64,000 nucleotides of DNA from Mangifera indica (taxonomy: Eukaryota > Streptophyta > Magnoliopsida > Sapindales > Anacardiaceae): assembly GCF_011075055.1 (NCBI RefSeq), contig NC_058152.1, positions 6,200,001 through 6,264,000 on the forward strand, in the 5' to 3' direction. The notes below the pieces were generated by a model, which saw only the letters and a program-made list of their open reading frames with translations, was not told the origin of the DNA and did not search any database. The translations under genes were made by a program, and so were the position numbers. This document shows, piece after piece, positions 49,667 to 62,136 of the stretch. Position 1 is the first letter of the stretch. Every line of letters starts with the position of its first letter.

Positions 49667-49897
49667 TCACTTCTCCAATTCTTCTTCTTCCTTCTCGGGT
49701 TTCTCCATGCTCTCCAGGTCCCTTTTCTTCATTTGCTCACCACAGTTACCTTCCCAATCATGTTGCTCTAGCTCATCACAGAATATCTTCGTGGTCCCCT
49801 CTTTTTGTTGTTGGCTCTGATTTTCTTGTTGATGGCCTGCTGTCCATGTGATTTCTGGGATGGTAGCATCTGTCATCTGCACAGCATGTCCACTTGC
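49667..49897 (-). other. Possible exon of an unrecognised minus-strand gene
   Basis: A frame of about 77 residues ends in a very acidic tail (KPEKEEEELEK) after a Gln/Glu-rich part with DELEQHDWEGNCGEQ. Composition and complexity are more gene-like than the surroundings, and it would converge on the PPR gene. A TGA lies just upstream of it in frame, so an intron or decay would be needed. No family is recognised. The overlapping frames at 49776-50077 are alternatives. Confidence 0.25.
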
Positions 49898-50029
49898 TTC
49901 TACATGTGCATTTTTCCATCTTCACAACATGTTCTCTTGTTTCTGCATTTTTCCACCCTTTTTTCCTCTTCACGTACACTCGGGCTCTTACAAATATGTG
50001 AACTTGAAAATTCATGGTATGCTTTTCTA

Positions 50030-51907
50030 GTTCAATGTAAAGAGGTCAAAATTCTTTTTGGTTGGACCATTCATTGAATTATCCCTAAATTAATGTGATG
50101 CTAATGCATTTCCTAATCAAGTCCAAGAGCGAGCAACAGGAAACAAACAACAAAAAGTATATTCAGGTCCTATTATGCTATCTAGTTCTAAAATAAATCA
50201 TGTACTATTATTCCTGGAAGAGTTATACCATTGGAAAGTCCTTTCTTTCAGCATTCTAACATATTTTATAGAATTGGATTTGGAGTTCGTTAGAGAAAGT
50301 TGTGGATTATTCTTTTAAGTTGCTCTAGATTAAGCGAGGAGTTCCGTGGGAATTGAAAGTTTGCATGTATTTTATTGATGTTTTCTTTGTATTTTTCAGT
50401 TTGGTGTCATGGGTATACTGTAACATAATTAGTTGGGATCCAAGTCTTCAAAATGGAAGGAAAATTTTGAGTGTTATTCAGATCGTAGAACATGAAAGCA
50501 ATTAACTTAAGGGGATATGAAGACAAAAAGGTGACTAGAAATTATTCTCATTTGGCAAAAACAAGGTTATCATTTTAGGTGGCTACTTGTTCCTCCTATA
50601 TTTGAGAATTATTAAGATTATGGAACAACTTCTTGTTGTAGTCTTACTTGACTTTTGGGGACACTTAAGTGACTAATTAATGTGTCTCATATTTTGCTAT
50701 TTTATTTGTTTGACTTTGTAACTTTTACTTCTTACTGTGCAGCACTTGTAAGACCTTCAAAAGATCATCCTCTTCATTTTGTAAACAAGAGTTGTTGATG
50801 AATATTGAATAGAAAAAGCTCTTGAGAGAGTGTTTGTTCTTAATCCTTTACCTAAATCCTTGGCAAGATTTGGTGGTGGAAGCTCCATAGTCAGTGGCCT
50901 TAGCTTTTAAGCTTAGAGATTTTTTGATACATAACTTTATTTACTTAACTGAACTGAAGATTTGATGTTGTTCGAAGCATATTGACTCATTCCAAATATT
51001 TGAATATACATCAAATGTCATCCGTTGTAATAATTGTGTGAGTGACATGGATGATTTCATGCCATTTTGCTGAAGTTTCTTGGCTTTATTCCATTGCTGG
51101 TATAACTTAATAAGTCACATGGATTCAGATGGATTTTTTGTTTGTCTCAGTTGAGTATTTCATATCTGTAATTTTATTTTTACTTTTCATTTTTCTTTGG
51201 CATTTATTTAGACTTCAAACATTATTTAGGAGAAAAAAAGAAGTGTTAGACATGTCAACATTAAGAACTTGAGAAAGATGAATTAACTGCTAATTTGAAG
51301 GCTCAATTGTGATATTTTCTTCTTATGTGATGCTACTAGCATGTGAAAATTGTTTGCCAGTTGATTTTGCATTGTTAACTTAGAATATTCAACTTCTTCT
51401 TGCCTCATATGGACATGGCTTACCCCTTCTATCTGCTGAAGCAAGATGCAATAAACCTGGTGCACTGGTGTGCAGAGCCTGACTTTCAAGTTTGGACCAT
51501 AAAAATTTGCATGTGGTTGGACATCAATTTTCCAGCAAAGATAAAACACTCTTCTGGTATCACTTCATTCTTGTTATGAGATTCTACATGGCCTGTTTTT
51601 CAATGAGAATTGGACATTATGTTTATACTCTTATGCAAAGAGAATTGCGGAAGGTTAGTCTTTCCTCTTATCGTAGAATAAAACTACATCTATAAATAAA
51701 TTTTACTAATTTTTTTTATATAAACTAACACGACAAAAACTGATTAGGCGATGTTAATGTTTACTTTTTCTCTCATTTGAAAATTACCCGATCACATATC
51801 ATCATGTCAGTTTGTATAAATAAGTTGGTAATATTTGTTTGTACATGTAGTATACTCTCACTAATATAATACAGTAAAGTTTCACTGTTTGTCTAATCTT
51901 TCATCTT
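50030..51907. other. Unassigned sequence between the PPR gene and the minisatellite
   Basis: No gene recognised. The minus-strand frame 51283-51549, with KLTMQNQLANNFHMLVASHK, has balanced composition but no known domain, and could be an exon remnant of the same putative minus-strand gene. The plus-strand frame 51492-51695 overlaps it and is no better supported. Confidence 0.35.
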
Positions 51908-52200
51908 ATGTAATTTTACTATGCATAATGGGGGGCATAGTGAGGCATTTATGTAATTTTCCTACATATTATGGGATTTAATGTAATTTCACAGTGTCTA
52001 ATGGGGGTTTTAATAATTTAACTGTGTGTGATGGAAGGTGCATATGATTTAACCATCTGAAATGGAGGTTAATGTGATTTAACTATGCGTATAGTGGGGT
52101 TAATATAATTTAACTATGCGTAATCAGAGTTAATATAAAATAATTTAACTAAGTGTAATTAGGGTTAATATAATTTAACTATGCAAAATAGGGTTAGTGT
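51908..52200. repeat. Minisatellite, about nine units of 29-43 bp
   Basis: Successive units follow the pattern ATTTAACTATGCGTAATGGG plus GTTAATAT. The best preserved units are the last four (about 52076-52200), the earliest being most diverged. A diverged inverted relative lies at 52880-52945 (TATACATAATAG..., ATGTATAGTAAAATTACAT), so the array may be the subterminal part of a mobile element. Confidence 0.75.
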
Positions 52201-53029
52201 AAGAACTTTAACTGAGAGAAGGATAAAAAATTTTCTAGTACATGTAATCCATTGGCAATTAGTGTAAAATCTTGGTTAAACATGTTTTTCCCAATTTGCA
52301 TTCAATATTTTGCATCATTTTTTGGATCATGTTTAAATTTGTGCTTTTTTAATGAGCATAACTCCGAGCCCAATACCAACATTATAAAACATTAAACACT
52401 AAGATTTAAACCCTGGTTTAGAAAATTAGTGCAATATTTAATTTAAATGAGAGGGAATAATGTGTAGTTGTAGGCACTAGTATGACTCCCTAAACCTTTC
52501 TTTTGAGTGTCTTATATTTATATTTATGATATAGTGGCGAAACTGATGAAATATGTAATTCACTTACATTTATAATATTATGTATGTAGTGTTTTGATTT
52601 ATACATGGGATTTAGGATTTAAGGTTGTGTAAAGTAGAGCTTAGAAGGGTTAGTGTTGTTTTTAAATTGTAAATTGCAAACTCTAAACGTTGTGCTACAT
52701 ATATAAATCAAGATATTATATATGTAGGAAAATTAACACACATAAAAAAGAACAAATTAACACAGAAATCTTAAAAATATAGAAAATGTTGAATGAGTAT
52801 TGAGAAAAAAATTAATCGAAGATTTTACATTTATTTGTAAAACTATATGTGCTCAAAACTTTTTAACCCCTTCTTATACATACCCCTATTATACATAATA
52901 GAACTACATGAACGTTTATTATGTATAGTAAAATTACATTTATTCTCTTTTAACACCGTTTTTACATATACATACCCTTAGAGAGAATATAAACTCAAAG
53001 AGATGTATTGACTTAAAACTCTTATTTAA

Positions 53030-56000
53030 CATTCTTACAACAAAATAAATTTAACATACAACATGATATTCTTAAACTTAAAAGCATGCAAAAAGGCGTA
53101 ATGAAACTTATATTGAATAACTTATATAAACTCAAACCATTACACATGTCCAAATTTGAAATTACATCTATCCCCAAATAATTGAAATGTGTATACATAA
53201 CTTAAATCTAAAAAATGAAATATAAACACATGTTTGAAACTGAAATACATAAACTCAAGTATTGAACAACAAACATAAACTAAAACACTAGGCCTTACCC
53301 TTATGCAATTTGGTTAGTTGGATTATTGGCTTCCCCACATACTTCGCTACTGACCTCACCCACCTGCAAAACAACACAAATGCATGCTTGAGTATTACAA
53401 CACCTAGTAAGAAGGAAACCTATTGAGACACTTGAATTATTACAAATTCAAACTAGCATTCCAAAGCTAAACTAAATTCTTAAACATGAGGTCCCCTCTC
53501 AAATGTTTTTCAGCATCCTAGATGCCCACTAGCTAATTGATGACATTTCTCATGCCTTATCTTCATAGGCACTATCATCATGATGACTAAGCCTAGACTC
53601 AAAATATTGGTTAAATACCTAACTATAGGGCACTACCCTAACACTAACTTTAGTCGCCTTGACCACTTAGGTGTGTCATTACATGCATATACAATAAGCA
53701 TCTTGAGATCTACACTCTAAGGGATGAGACTTTCATTGAATTAAGTATTCTTTTTGTCATATTTCCACTACATTTGACCACTTTATTTGAAAAAGGTCCT
53801 AGAAGGATATTTAGGTAGTTATACATATTTGACTTATAGGTTTGATGTCTTGAAATGGTTAGCTTATAAAATAATTTCATTGTTGATGTTAGGCATACGC
53901 CTTGGTGGAAGTGATACTAAGGAGATTTGTTGCTTACACTTTGCTTACGCCATGCTTGATGTTTAACGCATGCATTAGCTAAGGCGGTGATGTGCGATGG
54001 AGATTTTTTCACTTTAGTATAAATAAATGAATTCTTGTAGTGAAGAGTTTATTTACAATTCAAGCTTTTTCTGTATTATAGTCCAATCTATTTAATCACT
54101 ACTCAACAAAATGAGTAGTCCAATGAAACACGTATTGTAGTTGGGTAGATGGGTTGAAATTAAAAGGGCATGTAACTCTCAGAAGTATGTCCAAGGTTAC
54201 TTTAGTCTTTTCGCCTCTTGATTATACTTGTTTAATTATATTTAAGTGTTTTTAGAGTTGCACCACCATGTGGGAAGACCATACACTCGTGTATATATTG
54301 GCAAGGGCAAAATAGTCTTTTTCCTATGTGATGCAAGAATTTGGTTAAGTATGAGAGACATACATGCTCATGTATATTAAAATACACACCCATATATGGT
54401 CAACACGTTTGAATTTTGAATAAGGGTAAAGGATTATTTCTCACCCAAGTTTTAGTCTACTATTAAAAGTATACCCATGCTAGTTGAAAAACTCAAATAC
54501 CTATCTATGGATTAACTTATGTTAGAATTTTCTATTATAATAAAGAATAAAATCATTATTTTACTATTAAATGCTAAAACTTTAAACATTTCTATCATTT
54601 CCCCCTCTTAATTTAAAAACCTTATAATTCCCTTGTAAATTGAACTTTGAAAGACAATATTTTCCCCCTAGGGTTTTTTCTTCCATCTCTGATGATTAGA
54701 TGTTATTCTCTTTGTCGATCGACCTTCCCACTGTCTTCTTCTCCCCCAATCGATGTTCCTACCTAACTGATTTCATCAGATGAAGACAAATCATTTTTGT
54801 CCAACGAAGAGATAAAGATGATTTGTTGTCTTCGTCTCTTCAACCGAATAATGACAATCTGCCTTTATACAACTAATGGGTTGATATCAAAAGAATCTTT
54901 TGATGTTGATCTGTTAATCAAATGGAGATGATTTATCTTTGTTTGGCTAAAAAGATGAAGATGATGAATCGTCTTTGTCTCTTTGTCAGATGAAGATGAT
55001 TCGTTTTCATCTGATGAAATTGGTCTAGTGAATGTTGAGTGTTGGAGAAAAAGATAGTAGAAACGTTAGCCAACAATGAGAATGACATCCAGTCATTAGA
55101 GATGGAAGAAAAAACTTTAAAGAAGAAATGTTGTTTTTTAAAATTTAATTTAGGAGGAAAATTATATTTTTTTAAATTAAGAGAGGGAAAATGATATAAA
55201 TGTTTAAGGTTGTAGGGTTTAATAGTAAAATAATGATTTTGCCCTTCATTATAACAAAAAAATTTAACATAAGTTAGCTCATGGGTGGGTGTTTGAGTTT
55301 TTCAATTGGCTTGGGTATACTTTTGAGATTAGATTAAAAATTGGGTGAAAAATAGTCCTTTGCCCCTTTTGGATAAAGAGCAATTTCATATTGATTTCAG
55401 AAACTACAATTATTGGGTAACAACATACATGCCAGTGTATATGTTTTACATGGTTGTGCATCGTAATTTTCAGTTAAAAAAAATAAGAAGGTCCCAAATG
55501 CATTTGGCTGACATTCTATCATATTCTCCAATAAACATAGTGAGTCAATAAGGTTATTGGAAGCTTTTGAAACCAGAAGACGTAAAAGAATTGTTGAGGA
55601 GCTATCAAAGCCACAAAAAGACTTGCTTATTCACCGAAAGAGAGGTAAGTTGGTGATCTCTTTGTTCTCAATTCTGCAATATGGTTATATGAAATGTGAT
55701 TCTTGTTTTGATACTTTGATAATTTGCACCAAGTTATATATATGTATATGTGTTGAAGGAACTATGAAAATGCTTGGATGAACAGGTGATTATGTTGATG
55801 AGTTTAATTGAGTATATTGCTTAGCCATGATAAAATTGTCGATTGTGTAAATATCTATTAGGTTATTCTCATAATATGTGACATAAAGGACTATAAACTA
55901 AAGAACATGATTATTGGTTTGATGCTTGTTGTATGGTTAGAATATGTACTACTTAATTATAAAGGGTTGATAGAAAGTTGTGGTAATTTTTAAAAATTGA

Positions 56001-56567
56001 TTATGATTGATATGCTTGATTATACATGATGAGGGATCGTTAGATCATAGAAATATATTTAGGTTTGATTAAGTTGTGGATTGATATGATTTTTGACTAA
56101 GTTAAGATGAAGAATAAGGATCAGAGGTTGTAAATTTAGACAACATGAAATCTACAAAAATGACATTACATGTCTATTTATGGGTAAGGACACAACCGTG
56201 TAACTTTAGGGATAAATAGTTCTCATGTTGGGAAACCCACAAGCGTGTTTATTTAAGGATGGATACACAGTGTAGTATGAGACACATGGTCATGTATGTC
56301 GTCTTGGATTGTATGCCCGTGTTAGCTAGATACATGGTCGTATAGGTAAAAAATACACCCCTATGTATACAAAACACACCTCCGTGTACATTTAGAAAAG
56401 TTTGGAAATAAATGTGTATGAAACTAGCAATGCTATTTTGGAGTGTCTATGCTCGTATATGACTATGAAAATGACTATTTGAATAATTCAGATGGACATA
56501 TGGGACATTGAAAATACCACGATTTGATTGCATATGGAACACTACTATGAATCATGATTATTATTAG
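53030..56567. mobile_element. LTR-type sequence related to 17017-17508, fragmentary
   Basis: Shares AAAAGCATGCAAAAA, CCTGCAAAACAACA and ATGCATGCTTGAGT with 17115-17420 in the same order. The right part carries many 'acacaaccgtgtaac', 'acatggtcatgtatg', 'gcccgtgttagc' words (56150-56400), typical of some long plant LTRs. Interrupted by the palindromic MULE copy at 54423-55366. The open frame 55557-55781 starts MEAFETRRRKRIVEELSK but has no recognised domain. Confidence 0.4.
54423..55366. mobile_element. Palindromic MULE-derived element, copy 3 (944 bp)
   Basis: Ends AGGGTAAAGGATTATTTCTC and, inverted, GGGGCAAAGGACTATTTTTC. 9-bp duplications TTTTGAATA (54414-54422) and TTTTGGATA (55367-55375) differ at one base. 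Arms carry the family blocks ATACCCATGC.., TTTGAAAGACAATATTTTCC and TAGGGTTTTTTCTTCCATCT in inverted arrangement; the centre is made of GATGAAGA/TCTTCATC words. Non-coding. Somewhat longer and more diverged than copies 1 and 2. Confidence 0.8.
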
Positions 56568-57372
56568 GCCAAAAGTCTATTTCCCACCCAAGTTTAGGTA
56601 CATTCTCAAAGTCACACTCGTGAGGTTTGGAAAGCCAAAACTACCACCCATTTTTTTAAAATCTACGTTAGGATTAAGAATAAAATCGTTATTGAATAAA
56701 CAAATTTAAAAACTAAAGTTTTATTACCTTCACCCCCCTTAATTTGAAAATCTCACAATTTCCTCCATCTAAAGTTTGAAAAATCAACATTTTCCCCTAG
56801 GGCTTGCAAATTGTTGTAGAAGACGATGAAGTTCATCATCTCCAGCTATGTTGGCTCTCCCTCCCAATTTATATTTCCTTATCAATCAAATGCTAAGTAC
56901 CAAAGAATTCAATTTCCTCTAACGAAAATGAAATCATCTTTGTTGGAGTGTTTTTGTCTTAGAAAAAGACGATTTCATCTTCGTCCAAGATGAAAACACT
57001 CTAACGAAGACAATTTCATTTTCATCGAATGAAATTGGATTCTTTGATGCTTGAGATTTGATCGATAGGAATAGATCAGTCTAAAAGAAAAGCTAACACA
57101 ATCGAAAACGACTGTCTCTGACGACGATTTACAAAACTTAAAAGAAAAATGTTGATTTTTTAAACTTTGAATTAGGGGAATTATGCGATTTTCAATCTGA
57201 AGGGGGCAAATGTAATATGATTTTAGTTTTTTAAATTTTTTATTAAATAATGATTTTACCCCTAACCTTAATTGAGTTTTTAAACAGATGGGTGAGATTT
57301 TTGACTTTTCAAATCCCATAAGTATGACTTTGAAAACATACCTAAACTTGAGTGGGAAATAGTCCTTTGGCC
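56568..57372. mobile_element. Palindromic MULE-derived element, copy 2 (805 bp)
   Basis: Ends GGCCAAAAGTCTATTTCCC and, inverted, GGCCAAAGGACTATTTCCC, flanked by TTATTATTA on both sides (56559-56567, 57373-57381). The duplication is simple sequence, so its length is less certain. Arms share CACCCAAGTTTAGGTA and its inverse, and TTTGAAAAATCAACATTTTC and its inverse. The minus-strand frame 56975-57319 runs through one arm and is not a gene. Confidence 0.8.
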
Positions 57373-57422
57373 TTATTATTATTATTGGCGTGTACTTGGT
57401 GTCAAGAGATCATCTATTTACT

Positions 57423-59014
57423 TGAAAAACTCAAAATAACTAATAATTTTAGATGAGGGGTGAATAAAATTATTTAAAACTTTTGACCAAATAAAATCTT
57501 TTTAAGCAAAATTATAATAAAACACAACCAAAAAAATAAATTCAACAATATATCCAAACAATTAAGCACAAATTATATTCAATAACTTGTCAAAGCATAC
57601 AACACATATGTATGCACAAACTATACTTAACATAAACATACAACACAAATGTAAAATCCTTCAAACAAATATATGATCAAAATCAATTACTTAAGCAAAT
57701 TTCAACAAGGATGGTCAAACAAGATCAATATTTAAAACATTCTCAAACACACAACACAAATCTATAAAACTTAAAGTAAAGAGACAGAGATACAAATACT
57801 TAATAGTTTATAATGATTCAGAGTTTTCTCTTCCAAGTCTTCTATGTCCACTTCTTTAAATAACTTACTTGAAGTTCTACTCATAAATATATCATCTCTT
57901 TACAATAGTTCTTTAAAATTTCATCCACATATAGTAATTCTCTAGGATTGCGCCCACTATAATAGTCTATCAGAGATTTTGCCTAAGTGTTTGAATACAG
58001 AAAAAATAATTGTAAAATACCTCTACACAACTGATACAAAAAATAAGTGCAACTGTTTCTCTCAAATGAGTGAGTTATAAGCTTTTAGAGAAAAATTATA
58101 AAAGAAAAGAATATATGCTTTCACATTAATAATCTCTACCCATTCTTCACTTCAAATGCACTCAATTTATAGAGTTTGAGTTATTGTGATGTGCAATGTT
58201 TTCATTAAGTTCAGTATAGTTGGGAAAACTGGTAGTTTGTCTATTGAAAACGACATTTTACATTTGAAAAAGCTTAAGCACATTGGTAAGTTCAAAGGGC
58301 ACGATAGGTAGGTTTAAAAGGCTGATTGGCATATCAATTTTACAGTTAAGTCAACTTTAGTCAGAGTTCTCAATGGATAGCTTTGAATGCACTAAACATG
58401 AGTGACATTTTCTTGGCACGGTAGGCTTACACTTCAACTTTTATTTTTGAAAAATTACAGAAGGTTGCATGGTGTCCATGTCGACTTATGCATGGTATGT
58501 GTGTCGGTTTGACTTTACACATGGCACAGTTGTAATGCATGTGTGGAATGACACCATTATAACTTACTTGGCATAGTTGGACAAGTTTCTTGGCATGATA
58601 AATCATAGTTGGGAAGATGTTGCATGGTTGACATGATCTTGCACAATTGGGCATAAGGAAGTTAAGTGCACAACTAGACATATGTTGCATGGTTGGCATG
58701 AATTGAAGAGGCATGGTTGGCATCAAGTGTTGCATGATTGGTAGCAAGTGGTGCACGTTTCGCAAAGCAACATTTTCTTTAAATTTCAGCAACATTTTTA
58801 GAAGGTTGTACAGGTGAGGCATGACTTATGCATGGTTTGATGTCTGGCTAAATTTTCCTTGTAAGTCTGGCATTCCACATGAAGCCTAAGTCTTCCCAAT
58901 TTCTGTTATGTAAATTTCACACTTTATCTATTTTGTAATGTTTTGAAATATTTTCTGAATATGTTATTATTTAAACTTATGTTTTGATTATTATCAAAAC
59001 ACTAGAGTCCAACA
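57423..59014 (-). repeat. 3' LTR of the pol-less SIRE-type element
   Basis: 1592 bp; in element orientation it starts TGTTGGACTCTAGTG at 59014. The part 58430-58760 is crowded with variants of GCATGGTTGGCA, which create the spurious minus-strand open frame 58427-58822. Its plus-strand start aligns with 61848-62136: GGGGTGAATA, TATTTAAAA, CCAAATAAAATCTTTT, CAATTACTTAAGCAA. Confidence 0.82.
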
Positions 59015-60429
59015 ATCTTTCCTTTTTTGATTAATGACAAAAACTAAGTTTGAAAAAATACACATCAAAGTGGGAAATTTCATTTTGTATCAAATTTACT
59101 CCCTCTCACTTTAAGCCTTTAGAACTCCCCCTAACTTTAACATTTTGTACAAAAAATTATATTACCAAGTTTATTAAAACAAACAATTTTACAAGTTCAA
59201 AATTTTAAAAAAAAATTTATATAGTCTCTCCTATATTTTTTTTTTTCTCTTTTTTTTTGCATAGTTGGCTTAATTTGAGCATGTCGGCTATGCAAATTTG
59301 TTTTTTTAAATTTAACAAATAAGCTAGTCATGTATGTCTATTTTTAAGTCATTCCTGATATTCATTTGGACTCATTTTTCAAAATTTGGCTAAGCCGATT
59401 AATGGTAATACTATGCCGTAAGCAACATATCCATGTAAGCTTTACATATTAGAATTTTTACAGAAAAAAACATAATTTTGCAATGACCAAAAAACCTCAA
59501 AAACATAAATCTTGGAAATTTTAATCGATTTAAGGACATTTGATGCAATTTGAGATTCGATCAACAATAAACATAAGTTCAAATTTAGTCAACTCAAATC
59601 CATATTAGACATTTTTGCCATGTAAATCTAAATGCACTTCCAAATAGTCACAAACATTTATATTTCATTCAAATAGCATACAATAAGCACAAATATCACA
59701 AAATCAATCAATACAACACAAAATATCATCGTAATATGAATCATAGAGTTGAAACCATTTTGCACTCAAACTTACAAAATATCATATATTCATATACCTT
59801 GAAAACATGTCAATTATGGAATATGCAAGTACGTAAAATATGTCCATATCATCACATGTTTATCAAAATATACATGAAATCATTTAATCAATTCAAATGT
59901 ATTATCCAAATATTATCATCATCATATTAATGTGCATTCTACAAAAAATTATATCAAGGAACATTCATTTAAATAATATACACATATTTGAAACATCCTA
60001 ATCATATATCAATTTTGACATTTCCATAAAATTTTAATGGAATGCATCAATCAAGAATCAAGAAAATGTATCAAAAATCAAGCTTAAGAACAACATTCAT
60101 TCAAACATTTAATTTCAATCAATCAACCATGTATAAATAAATGATTGATTTTAATGCTACAAGACACACCTACAAAGAAATTTAAGATTCCTTTAGTATT
60201 TAAATAGTTTTGAGTCCATCAATGTTAGTCTTCAATGTCCTTTTACAAACCTAAACCTTCTTTATTTTAAATAATTTGTCATTTCTAATTGAATACTTTA
60301 TAATATTATGACCAACAAAAAAAATAAAACTTACATTTTAAATGCAATGAATGATAATTCTTTAATGACCTATATGATTTAACAAAAAGATTTTTTCCAT
60401 TATAACGTAGACCTTCTTAGTTTAATACA

Positions 60430-61440
60430 CATTTTTGAGATGCAAATATCTTATTAATCTTTTTGTGTCTGTCTTGAATTTATCTAAAATCTCATTTGAG
60501 TTAAATATTTTCACATGTAATATATCATTTTCACTTCTAAGCTTTTTTAACTCATTTGATGCTAAAATATTTTCATTTTTGATCAATTTAAGTTCTTTCT
60601 TGATTTTAGCATGCTTATTTTTGAGATTTTCATAATCATTTTAATGCATGTCAATTGTTTTCTCAAAGATTTATTTTTAGCACACATGCATTTATATTCA
60701 TCCATGAGACATCAAATGCTTCTTACAACTCATTAAATGAGTTAGGGTTAGTGTTTACTCTCTTTCTTTGATTCACTTATAGCCATGAAGCATAATTTGA
60801 CTCTTTCGTGCTTTAACTCACTTGAATTGTCATTTCCACTCTAGATGGTTACAAACACCTTTTTTTTTAGCTTCTTCTCCTTTCTCCTTTTCATGAGTTA
60901 AGGACACTCTTATTGGATGTCACCTAACTTCTTACATTCATAACATATCACTTCATCATCACTATCCTCCTTGTATTTTGATTTGGAGAAGTTTTTGCCT
61001 TTGCTTCTTGAAAAGAATTTGTTGAATTTCCTTATAAGAAGACTCACATCTTTCTCATCTGTTGAAGAATTATCACCATTATTTTTTACTTTCAAAGCGA
61101 TGTTCTTCCTAGGCTTGGTATCCTCCTCCTTGGGCTTTCTTTTCATCTCAAATGTCAATAGACTTCCAATAAGCTCATCCATGACCATTTTGCTAAAGTC
61201 TTTTGATTTTTCAATGACGATCACCTTTATGCTCCATGCTTCCAATAATGATCAAAGAATCTTCTTAACAAACTCAATGGTCTCAAACTTCTTCCCAAGA
61301 CTTCTAAGATCATTTACCAAGTTTGAGAACCTCTTATATAGGTTGGTTATGTTCTCTTTCGACTTCATTTTGGATAACTCATATTCTTGAAAGAGAAGCT
61401 CAATTTTGGATTCTTTCACTTATTGGTTCCTTTGTGAGTA
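60430..61440 (-). pseudogene. Gag remnant of the pol-less element
   Basis: The frame 60910-61245 holds the distal capsid part (MDELIGSLLTFEMKRKPKEE) and the knuckle CYECKKLGDIQ, where the zinc-binding His is replaced by Asp and a stop follows. Upstream capsid sequence (61440-61250) and a downstream coiled-coil-like region (60900-60430) are present but broken. The corresponding intact knuckle is at 19527-19569. Confidence 0.8.
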
Positions 61441-62136
61441 GTTTGAAGGATAATCTATATTTCTTGAGTTGAATCACATGAGGAAACACAATTGAATTCA
61501 GTTGAGTTTAAAGCATAAAACAATATATTCATAACCCTTGCATTTAAACTCATTAATTTTTCATCTTTCTCATCAAAGTCTTCTTCATTTTTAGGTAAAT
61601 TTGTTCAAGGGTCCCTAGGCATAAAGTCACTATTTTCAATGATTTTTCACAATTTATAATCTAATGATTGAATGTAAAGTTTCATTCTAATTTTCCATAT
61701 AGTGTAGCTTGATCGATAAAACAATGGTAGTTTTGTAATGTTATGTCCTTCACAAAAATCGAGACAGATATACTAGCTATTATAAATGATCTTAAACTCT
61801 AAAAATCATTAGATTTTACAACCTAGAGTCTAAACTCTAATACTAATTGAAAAACCTCAAACGGTTAATCATCCTGGGAGGGGGCTGGGGTGAATAGGAT
61901 TATTTAAAATTTATGGCCAAATAAAATCTTTTAAGAAAAATTATAATAAAAAACAACCAACAAATAAATTTAACAATATGTCTAAACAATTAAGCATAAA
62001 TTATATTCAAGAAGTTATTAAAGCATACAACACATATGTAAGCCTAAACTATACTAAACAACTTATCACAAACAGACAATAAAAACATAAAATCTTTCAA
62101 ACAAATATTTGATTAAAATCAATTACTTAAGCAAGT

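Larger units (their letters stand above)
57423..62136 (-). mobile_element. SIRE-type Copia derivative lacking pol, truncated 5' LTR
   Basis: On the minus strand: 5' LTR remnant 61848 to about 62136, a degenerate primer-binding site just inside it (plus-strand CTCTAATACTAATT), gag remains (about 61440-60430), then about 1.4 kb of AT-rich sequence, a polypurine tract (GGAAAGAT at 59015-59022) and a full 3' LTR 57423-59014. No protease, integrase or reverse transcriptase is present. Gag and the following coiled-coil part align with 19078-20040 of the element at 17509. Because the 5' LTR breaks off, no target duplication can be tested. Confidence 0.8.

Noticed and set aside
56975..57319. 114-residue minus-strand open frame
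   Set aside because: It runs through an arm of palindromic MULE copy 2 and has no recognised domain.
58427..58822. 131-residue minus-strand open frame rich in His, Met and Pro
   Set aside because: It is produced by the GCATGGTTGGCA word array in an LTR.
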